38,230 nt of DNA, from positions 1-38,230 of the IMG/VR virus record IMGVR_UViG_3300025767_000052; one strand, written 5' to 3'. The stretch is from a virus. The notes beneath the pieces were generated by a model that was not told the origin of the DNA, did no database searches, and saw only the letters and a list, made by a program, of their open reading frames with translations. This document shows, one piece after another, positions 34,006 to 38,230 of this stretch. The translations under genes and the position numbers were made by a program. How positions within the stretch are numbered: position 1 is the first letter of the stretch; each line of letters starts with the position of its first letter.

Positions 34006-34010
34006 AAACT

Positions 34011-35669
34011 CTAATATCCAAATGTGGAATCAGAAGGCGAATACATTTCTCTTTTTAAACCTCTAATACGTTCGAATGGGTTTTCCATTCTAGGTCTGCT
34101 CATTATCAAATACCTCAAGGCATCGTAAGCATGGTCAGAGGCGTGAGTATCCACATCTTCTGGGTTTGTTTTAGAGAGTGGTATACTTTGTAGCTCCCTT
34201 ATCAAGTTTGGGCAAGTATTAAATATTTGCAACTTAGGTCTACCATTCTCTTTAACCTTTAGGAACTCGTGTATTTGAATCTTACCTTGTATTCTATTCT
34301 TATCAGCACGTCTTAACTTGTGACCTGCTTTCTGTAAGGCTTCTCCTACAGTTGGACCGGTTGTACCCGTTCTTGCCCAAGCTGCAGTATCTAATACACC
34401 AGAGACCGACATCGGGTCTTCTAGCTCCATACTTGTTATTATAGCACCTAATTCTTCTCCTGTCAAGCCTTTTCTGTATAATTCTCTATAAATTATCAAA
34501 GTTCCGTCATTTGCGTCCACAATTCCCCATAAACAACAGGATTCTGCAGCATATCCATAGTCAACTGCTTTAGTTCTTTCCCAATGTACAGGGAGTTCAA
34601 AAGGAGTAATGATGTGATCTTTGGGGTCAAACTCTACAAAAGCTGCTCCTTCTGCTACTTCCCAGTTACCTTCAAGCAGTTGTCTGCGTTGAATCGGTGG
34701 TAAAGATTTAAGCATCTGCTCATAGACACCATCGTTTGCTAGGTAAGGATTATCTGCTAACTTAGCTGGAATAAACTTACGTGTTAACCCATCCATCCCT
34801 AAGAAACTCTCGTTAGAGTTATTAGGAAGGATGTATCTTTTCTTTACCCAATGTGCACCTACGCCACCGGGATTAGCCGTACAGCGAAGGTATGTTTGTA
34901 TTTCAGGGTCTGTTGTTCTTAGACGTGAAGCAAGATAGTTCCAAGCAAACTCTGTGGGTAAGTGAGTAATCTCATCAAACCCTATCCAACTATAAGCTTG
35001 TCCTTGATATCTGTAGACGTCTGCATCTCTTTCAAGGAAACCAAACTCAACCTTTGCACCGCTTGGAAAGTTCCAAAGTTTTTCAACTTCTCTGAACTTA
35101 GCCCCGGGAAAAGCTTGTGGGTATAACTCTCTAGACTTATCAATCATCTCTCTGAGTTCTGGCATAGACCGTCTAAGGATTAAAGCTCTATGTGCTTTCT
35201 TGTGACAGTTACGAAGTGGGTCTACGATCATAGCAAAGGACTTACCACCCCCAGCAGCTCCACCGTACAGTACATCTTTTTCACCGGCTGCTAGGAAGTC
35301 TGTCTGTGGACCTTCGTTGGCGTGGAATAAAACTGGATGGTTATCTAGATTATCTCTAATAGCTTTAGGTAAATGATCTAGTTCTGATTCTGTGACAGGA
35401 CCTTCTACAGTCTTGTCAAGTTTTTGAATGGTTTCTTTTTGTTTCTTAAACGATTGTCTAGCGTTGTTTAACTTGGCTTCAAGCTTTTGAATGTTACGCT
35501 GTTTACGACCTACTGTAGCACGAGCAGCCTTGATAGCTTTCTCGGTTGTGGTTTGTGGTCTACCTGCTTTCTTTTTTGGAGTTCCGTCTTTCTTTAAGAC
35601 AAAGTTTCCATCATCATCTTGCAAGTAAAGATGTGGATTCAACTCCCAATCTTTCGTTTCGTTTTCCAT
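34011..35669 (-). CDS. terL: Terminase large subunit
   Basis: DNA packaging motor and nuclease, 552 aa. ATPase: Walker A GGAAGGGKS at 136-144, Walker B WIGFDE ending D232/E233, and TANPGG coupling motif near 264-269. RNase H-like nuclease: D370 in AVDYG, D427 in VLDTA and D512 in SDHAYDALRY. A basic coiled-coil N-terminus (about 30-85) precedes the ATPase. The start overlaps the preceding 97-aa gene by 56 nt. Confidence 0.95.
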   Translation of the reverse strand: MENETKDWELNPHLYLQDDDGNFVLKKDGTPKKKAGRPQTTTEKAIKAARATVGRKQRNIQKLEAKLNNARQSFKKQKETIQKLDKTVEGPVTESELDHLPKAIRDNLDNHPVLFHANEGPQTDFLAAGEKDVLYGGAAGGGKSFAMIVDPLRNCHKKAHRALILRRSMPELREMIDKSRELYPQAFPGAKFREVEKLWNFPSGAKVEFGFLERDADVYRYQGQAYSWIGFDEITHLPTEFAWNYLASRLRTTDPEIQTYLRCTANPGGVGAHWVKKRYILPNNSNESFLGMDGLTRKFIPAKLADNPYLANDGVYEQMLKSLPPIQRRQLLEGNWEVAEGAAFVEFDPKDHIITPFELPVHWERTKAVDYGYAAESCCLWGIVDANDGTLIIYRELYRKGLTGEELGAIITSMELEDPMSVSGVLDTAAWARTGTTGPTVGEALQKAGHKLRRADKNRIQGKIQIHEFLKVKENGRPKLQIFNTCPNLIRELQSIPLSKTNPEDVDTHASDHAYDALRYLIMSRPRMENPFERIRGLKREMYSPSDSTFGY

Positions 35670-35907
35670 ACTTTTTATCTATGTGTTTCTTTAAGCCCGG
35701 TGTAGACAGCTTCCTATCTGTCTTATATTCTAACCAATCACATCCAGCTTGTAAAGATACTTCTTCATTAACAATCATATCTTCTACAGCTTCGAGAGCT
35801 TCTAACTGCTCTGGGATAGGTCTTAAGTATCCACTGATCTCATCTAACTCATATCCAAAAGGAATGGTTGAGGTTGTTCTTTTAATGTAACCTTCAGGCA
35901 AGATCAT
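35614..35907 (-). CDS. Hypothetical protein before terL (97 aa)
   Basis: Begins ILPEGYIKRTTSTIPFGYEL and contains EVSLQAGCDWLEYKTDRKLS, then a GLKKHIDKKYGKR basic end. This is a recurrent small protein in marine phages beside terL, in my recollection with helix-turn-helix-like spacing similar to recombinase DNA-binding ends. It overlaps terL by 56 nt and starts in an ATGA with the 36-aa gene. A DNA-binding accessory to packaging is an inference. Confidence 0.65.
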   Translation of the reverse strand: MILPEGYIKRTTSTIPFGYELDEISGYLRPIPEQLEALEAVEDMIVNEEVSLQAGCDWLEYKTDRKLSTPGLKKHIDKKYGKRNERLGVESTSLLAR

Positions 35908-36014
35908 TTTTTCTTGCGTGTAGTCCTTGTTTTCTTAACAGTTTTTAAAGACTTTTTAAAAAGCTTTGAGTAAGCTTTCTTAATTTTGTCTAACCATTTA
36001 GTTAATGTTTTCAT
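35904..36014 (-). CDS. Tiny basic protein (36 aa)
   Basis: Frame from ATG 36014 to TGA 35904, with ATGA couplings at both ends. Sixteen of 36 residues are Lys/Arg (KTLTKWLDKIKKAYSKLFKK at the start, RTTRKKK at the end); the first half is amphipathic helical. Likely real because of the perfect coupling. Function unknown; nucleic-acid or membrane binding possible. Confidence 0.6.
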   Translation of the reverse strand: MKTLTKWLDKIKKAYSKLFKKSLKTVKKTRTTRKKK

Positions 36015-36184
36015 TTGTTCTCCTTTTTGCCAAAGATTCTTTCCCAGTTATCTCTGTAATCATCTGTGTAAAAGCCGGGTCTGGGGTTGGCTCCTTTACC
36101 TCCGTCACTTTTCTTGTAGACGTGGTTTCTGAATACCATAGGCTTTTGTTCGCTACCTACAGCTTGACTTGTTTTCTTTACCAT
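36011..36184 (-). CDS. Small basic protein (57 aa)
   Basis: Frame from ATG 36184 to TGA 36011. Basic and Gly/Asn-rich, ending with TDDYRDNWERIFGKKENK. It overlaps the upstream gene by seven nt and the downstream one by ATGA. The aromatic C-terminal motif looks conserved-type rather than random, but I cannot name the family. Confidence 0.6.
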   Translation of the reverse strand: MVKKTSQAVGSEQKPMVFRNHVYKKSDGGKGANPRPGFYTDDYRDNWERIFGKKENK

Positions 36185-36711
36185 TTGACTTTATCTGCCC
36201 AGTAAGCTGCGGACAATACTCCTTTAGAAATGTTCTTAGCGTGTCTAGCTTTAAAGCTTTTACGTCTGGCTTTCTCGCTTCTTGAGCTAGGATTCTTACC
36301 AGCACCGCTAACACCTTGTTGACCAAACCTAATGAGTTTAACTTTGCTTCCTGACTTAGCCACAACAACGTGAGACTTAGTAGGATGATTAGGAGTACGC
36401 TTGGGTTTGTTGTAACCACTAACTCCTGCTCGTTTTAATCTAGGGTCAGCTTTACCACCTTTAGCGTATTTATCTCTATAGTCTGCTGTCTTCTCTGCAA
36501 TCTTCTTAGGTTGTTTAGAAAACTGTTTACCGTCAGCAGTGTCTGCTCTTTTCTTAGCGGTAGTTGCTGCGTATTCGGAATCACTTAAAGCATTTCGTGC
36601 ATCTTCAGGTAAGTATCTTTCTCCAGTTTCACTAGACTTTTTACCTGATTTGGTTCCCCAGTTTTCTTTTCCCCAGCTCAGTAATGATGTCTGAGATTTT
36701 TTAAGTGCCAT
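36178..36711 (-). CDS. Basic hypothetical protein (177 aa)
   Basis: A very basic protein starting ALKKSQTSLLSWGKENWGTK, then SGKKSSETGERYLPEDA, with a basic, Gly/Ser-rich C-terminal half (KNPSSRSEKARRKSFKARHA). The first motifs recur in marine phage genomes, as I recall, without known function. TAATG coupling with the upstream 59-aa gene. DNA binding during packaging is a guess from charge and position. Confidence 0.65.
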   Translation of the reverse strand: MALKKSQTSLLSWGKENWGTKSGKKSSETGERYLPEDARNALSDSEYAATTAKKRADTADGKQFSKQPKKIAEKTADYRDKYAKGGKADPRLKRAGVSGYNKPKRTPNHPTKSHVVVAKSGSKVKLIRFGQQGVSGAGKNPSSRSEKARRKSFKARHAKNISKGVLSAAYWADKVKW

Positions 36712-36890
36712 TATTTGTATCCTCCACCTGCAGCTTTGTATTCTTTAGCTAACATCTGTGCTTTACGTGCAGACCACTGACCAGCTTTACCGCCTTTAGT
36801 TCCTTCTTTAATTTTATTGAATAGTCTCTTACGCATGGTAGGCTTTGTATAGTTACCTGCTTCGTTTACTGTTGATTTTGTTTTTGGCAT
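36711..36890 (-). CDS. Small basic phage protein (59 aa)
   Basis: Frame from ATG 36890 to TAA 36711, coupled by TAATG at both ends. Contains GNYTKPTMRKRLFNKIKEG and GGKAGQWSARKAQMLAKEYK, an arrangement I have seen in small DUF proteins of phages and bacteria, ending in AAGGGYK. Cationic; function unknown. Confidence 0.7.
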   Translation of the reverse strand: MPKTKSTVNEAGNYTKPTMRKRLFNKIKEGTKGGKAGQWSARKAQMLAKEYKAAGGGYK

Positions 36891-37093
36891 TAATGTAATA
36901 TTCTATCTTTTGTTTCTATAACGTTTACGTGTTCAGTATCAGCATCATCAATATAAATACTATCGAGTTCACCAACAATAACCAAGTAGTTCTGTTCTGC
37001 AACTTGTTCTGCTTTTTCAATCGTCCTAGCAATGATGTTAGGACCTGCAAATGTTTTTCCATAGGCTTCTATCTCAGTCAGAAATATCTTCAT
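36890..37093 (-). CDS. Hypothetical protein (67 aa)
   Basis: ATG 37093 (KIFLTEIEAYGKTFAGPNII) is chosen over an upstream in-frame start at 37165 because it limits the overlap with terS to 20 nt. The product is an acidic alpha/beta protein (NYLVIVGELDSIYIDDADTE). TAATG coupling with the downstream gene. No known family. Confidence 0.6.
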   Translation of the reverse strand: MKIFLTEIEAYGKTFAGPNIIARTIEKAEQVAEQNYLVIVGELDSIYIDDADTEHVNVIETKDRILH

Positions 37094-37505
37094 ATTCAGC
37101 GTCTGAAACCTCTGTAATGTTAATCGCCTTTTTCTCAGGGAGAATAAATATGCCATTACCAGCATTATGATTAACTTCTAACCTGTCAGTCTTACTAACC
37201 CCCACACGATCTAGTATAGTCTGTGCAGCTTGTAGCTTATAGTTGGCTTGAGGTACAGGCTTATCTGATCTCATTACCTCTATAATCTTAAAGGCTGCTA
37301 AAGGGGCTTCCCTTGCAAGAACATTAGAGGCTAAATCGACTACTTCTTGTTTTAAACTCTTTAGTACTTGATAGTGATTGCCGGAGTATCCTGCAAGTTC
37401 GGCTGACTTTTTAAAGTCTCCTCCTGTTTCCACGAGGTGACCTAAAAATGCTTCCTGCTTTTCAGTAAGATCACGGTCTTTCTTTTCAGTCAGGTAATTG
37501 TTCAT
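37074..37505 (-). CDS. terS: Terminase small subunit (putative)
   Basis: A 143-residue protein heading the late train. The N-terminal half has a helix-turn-helix-like DNA-binding segment (LTEKQEAFLGHLVETGGDFK, then AELAGYSGNHYQ). The later AAQTILDRVGVSKTDRLEVN is typical of small terminases that recognise packaging sites. ATG 37505 is the only reasonable start. The consensus -10 box ends only six bases upstream, so the mRNA is predicted to be leaderless or nearly so, and no ribosome site is visible. Placement ahead of terL with several small genes between is common in marine podoviruses. Confidence 0.8.
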   Translation of the reverse strand: MNNYLTEKKDRDLTEKQEAFLGHLVETGGDFKKSAELAGYSGNHYQVLKSLKQEVVDLASNVLAREAPLAAFKIIEVMRSDKPVPQANYKLQAAQTILDRVGVSKTDRLEVNHNAGNGIFILPEKKAINITEVSDAEYEDISD

Positions 37506-37511
37506 GTCTTT

Positions 37512-37540
37512 ATTATAGTAGTGAATTAGATATTTGTCAA
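37512..37540 (-). promoter_or_regulatory. Consensus sigma70 promoter for the late train (leftward)
   Basis: On the - strand, TTGACA (37540-37535), a 17-nt spacer and TATAAT (37517-37512): a perfect match to both hexamers at ideal spacing. Transcription would start about position 37505, the A of the terS ATG. This indicates use of the host housekeeping RNA polymerase for terminase and possibly all late genes. Confidence 0.85.
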
Positions 37541-37577
37541 CCCTTTATGAAGTTTTTTACTTTATTTTACAAAAGAC

Positions 37578-37606
37578 TTGACAAAATTGAAAATAATGTG
37601 TACAAT
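37578..37606 (+). promoter_or_regulatory. Near-consensus sigma70 promoter (rightward)
   Basis: TTGACA at 37578-37583, a 17-nt spacer, then TACAAT at 37601-37606 (one mismatch to TATAAT). Start expected near 37613, heading into the non-coding palindrome array and whatever lies right of the window. It is back-to-back with the leftward promoter, the -35 boxes being 37 bp apart. Confidence 0.8.
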
Positions 37607-37627
37607 AGAATTGTAAGGTTCTCCCCG

Positions 37628-37641
37628 GTTATATATATAAC
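37628..37641. repeat. Perfect 14-bp AT palindrome
   Basis: GTTATATATATAAC, shortly downstream of the rightward promoter. Could be an operator or cruciform; loosely resembles Zur-type half sites but with the wrong centre. Confidence 0.6.
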
Positions 37642-37709
37642 ATAGCCCCTATCTAGTCTTACAACTCCCCACCAAAGTTTATTCAAAATCATATATTAAT
37701 CCCCTATAA

Positions 37710-37723
37710 AACTTTGTAAAGTT
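37710..37723. repeat. ACTTT-type palindrome 1
   Basis: AACTTTGTAAAGTT: inverted repeat AACTTT/AAAGTT around GT. First clear member of the ACTTTRYAAAGT family in this region. Confidence 0.75.
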
Positions 37724-37753
37724 AGGCAGCTGGTTAATATCCAAACTAGCTAG

Positions 37754-37768
37754 AAATGTATAACATTT
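37754..37768. repeat. AAATGT-ATA-ACATTT inverted repeat
   Basis: A 6-3-6 inverted repeat preceded by CTAGCTAG (37746-37753). The arms resemble the outer arms of enterobacterial Zur boxes, but the centre is too short, so identity is unassigned. Confidence 0.55.
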
Positions 37769-37821
37769 ATATATATAGGGGGGTGGGGCTAGGGGGCTCC
37801 TGCCTACCCCTTACTTTGTAA

Positions 37822-37838
37822 ATGAGAATCATTCTCAT
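37822..37838. promoter_or_regulatory. Fur-box-like site 1
   Basis: Perfect 8-1-8 palindrome ATGAGAATCATTCTCAT; the 7-1-7 core matches TGATAATCATTATCA at 13 of 15. ACTTTGTAAA lies directly in front (37813-37822). Confidence 0.75.
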
Positions 37839-37840
37839 AA

Positions 37841-37855
37841 TGATAATCATTCGCA
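37841..37855. promoter_or_regulatory. Fur-box-like site 2
   Basis: TGATAATCATTCGCA, 13 of 15 matches to the 7-1-7 Fur consensus; centre 18 bp from site 1. Confidence 0.7.
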
Positions 37856-37872
37856 ACTAGCTGATTTCACAA

Positions 37873-37884
37873 ACTTTACAAAGT
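37873..37884. repeat. ACTTT-type palindrome 2
   Basis: ACTTTACAAAGT within TCACAAACTTTACAAAGTGA, immediately before Fur-like site 3. Confidence 0.75.
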
Positions 37885-37887
37885 GAA

Positions 37888-37902
37888 TGATAGTCATTCT
37901 AA
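37888..37902. promoter_or_regulatory. Fur-box-like site 3
   Basis: TGATAGTCATTCTAA, 12 of 15 matches to the 7-1-7 Fur consensus; the weakest half is on the right. Confidence 0.6.
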
Positions 37903-37918
37903 TTTAGAAACTTCACAA

Positions 37919-37930
37919 ACTTTGCAAAGT
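37919..37930. repeat. ACTTT-type palindrome 3
   Basis: Perfect 12-bp palindrome ACTTTGCAAAGT, again flanked by TCACAA and GTG and six bases before Fur-like site 4. Confidence 0.8.
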
Positions 37931-37935
37931 GTAGA

Positions 37936-37950
37936 TGAGAATCATTCTCG
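37936..37950. promoter_or_regulatory. Fur-box-like site 4
   Basis: TGAGAATCATTCTCG, 12 of 15 to the Fur consensus, near-perfect dyad; 48 bp centre to centre from site 3. Confidence 0.7.
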
Positions 37951-37955
37951 TTTAG

Positions 37956-37971
37956 AAACTTTATAAAGTTT
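37956..37971. repeat. ACTTT-type palindrome 4
   Basis: Perfect 16-bp palindrome AAACTTTATAAAGTTT, followed by a TTTTCCAAG direct duplication (37969-37986). Confidence 0.8.
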
Positions 37972-37986
37972 TCCAAGTTTTCCAAG

Positions 37987-38001
37987 TGAGAATCATTCGC
38001 A
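37987..38001. promoter_or_regulatory. Fur-box-like site 5
   Basis: TGAGAATCATTCGCA, 12 of 15 to the Fur consensus; 51 bp from site 4. Confidence 0.65.
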
Positions 38002-38029
38002 TCTAGTTTATACAGCCTTGAAAAGTAAA

Positions 38030-38044
38030 TGATAATCATTCTCA
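38030..38044. promoter_or_regulatory. Fur-box-like site 6
   Basis: TGATAATCATTCTCA, 14 of 15 to the Fur consensus, the best match; extended context AATGATAATCATTCTCATT. Confidence 0.78.
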
Positions 38045-38048
38045 TTAA

Positions 38049-38058
38049 CTTTATAAAG
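38049..38058. repeat. ACTTT-type palindrome 5
   Basis: CTTTATAAAG, directly after Fur-like site 6. Degenerate relatives follow near 38090 (cacttcacaaag) and 38126 (aacttcatagag). Confidence 0.65.
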
Positions 38059-38160
38059 GCTTTACCTCCTCCTCTCTAAAGCTTCGAACACTTCACAAAG
38101 GGGCTAGTATCTCTTTTCTTTAAAAACTTCATAGAGGGCATTGTGAGAAGCCTTTAAAAG

Positions 38161-38180
38161 TACTGTATATTTATACAGTA
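38161..38180. promoter_or_regulatory. LexA/SOS-box-like operator
   Basis: TACTGTATATTTATACAGTA, a CTGT-N8-ACAG palindrome differing from the E. coli consensus (TACTG, five TA, CAGTA) at one of 20 positions. It covers a possible rightward -10 (TATATT) with a loose TTGTGA -35 at 38141-38146. The controlled gene would lie right of the window. Host LexA control is inferred. Confidence 0.8.
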
Positions 38181-38230
38181 GTTTCTAATTTACATACCAC
38201 AACTCAATCAATCCGTCAAGCTTTTTTTAT

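Larger units (their letters stand above)
37867..37959. repeat. Two tandem ~47-bp composite units
   Basis: Each unit reads TCACAAACTTTRCAAAGTG, a Fur-like palindrome, then TTTAGAAACTT. The second begins 46 bp after the first. A third, decayed unit follows to about 38010. This shows that the Fur-like and ACTTT palindromes were duplicated together. Confidence 0.75.
37506..38230. other. 725-bp non-coding control region
   Basis: No convincing coding frame: the best short one (21 codons from 37757, + strand) lacks a ribosome site and protein character. The region holds two divergent promoters, several perfect palindromes, a G-rich run (37778-37796), a tandem array of two alternating palindrome types, and a LexA-like operator. 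It is a candidate master control region, replication origin or packaging site. If the genome is circular or permuted, it may separate leftward late genes from rightward early genes. Confidence 0.8.

Noticed and set aside
36153-36419. 88-codon frame inside the 177-aa gene
   Set aside because: Shadow frame; the encoded gene is tightly coupled to its neighbours and this one is not.
37754-37768. Zur box
   Set aside because: The arms resemble the outer parts of enterobacterial Zur sites but the spacer is only three bases; GTTATATATATAAC at 37628 also has the wrong centre. Kept only as unassigned inverted repeats.
37778-37796. G-quadruplex
   Set aside because: Only three separate runs (six, four and five G); a four-tract three-tier structure does not fit without splitting the first run.
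37757-37822. 21-codon peptide in the control region
   Set aside because: No ribosome site, low-complexity Gly-rich translation, spans the G-rich run.
37813-38058. CRISPR array
   Set aside because: The repeated elements are themselves dyads, spacing is irregular and there are no unique spacers of constant length or cas genes.

Overview
This window is the late region of a tailed bacteriophage with short-tailed (podovirus-like) morphogenesis genes, AT-rich throughout, and closely resembling marine phages of Proteobacteria in gene content and layout. It is a fragment: it opens inside a ribonucleotide reductase gene and closes in non-coding DNA. No DNA polymerase, RNA polymerase, integrase or tRNA gene is visible. 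A near-consensus E. coli-type LexA site and a cluster of Fur-box-like sites, together with curli-type genes, point (by inference) to a gamma- or beta-proteobacterial host rather than an alphaproteobacterium.

Layout. Positions 2-3082 (+ strand) hold a nucleotide metabolism operon: nrdA (5' truncated), a 50-residue zinc-ribbon protein, a 66-residue unknown, nrdB and a 72-residue unknown. It runs tail-to-tail into a single leftward (- strand) late gene train that fills 3066-37505. Read in its own direction this train starts with terS at 37505, a string of tiny basic proteins, terL, portal (with a nested out-of-frame gene), an acidic protein, scaffold and major capsid protein, then a strong UUCG-loop terminator. 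It continues with two tail-tube/adaptor proteins, a fibre cluster (two fibres with S74 auto-cleaving chaperones, one giant fibre), a block of probable internal virion proteins (712, 308, 191, 699 and 1278 aa), and lysis genes (T4-type lysozyme, 3TM-type holin, holin-like TM/coiled-coil protein).

The most striking gene block, 3066-7872, is last in the late train, directly after lysis. It encodes a CsgF-like protein, a clear CsgG outer-membrane curli secretion pore, a secreted Asn/Gly-rich curlin-like repeat protein, a periplasmic FecR-domain protein and a full CHASE2-type class III adenylate cyclase with all catalytic residues. Together these look like a phage-borne export pore plus fibre plus envelope-sensing cyclase. 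Successive signal-peptide-coding ends overlap the preceding gene by 50-86 nt, so the block has been compacted as one unit.

The second striking element is the 725-bp non-coding region 37506-38230. It holds two back-to-back near-perfect sigma70 promoters (the leftward one predicts a leaderless terS mRNA). It also holds a tandem array in which six Fur-box-like 7-1-7 palindromes alternate with ACTTTRYAAAGT palindromes, and an almost perfect 20-bp LexA/SOS operator. This is probably the master control region, and perhaps the origin or packaging region, of the phage. Whether it senses iron or DNA damage, titrates host regulators, or is an iteron array is open.
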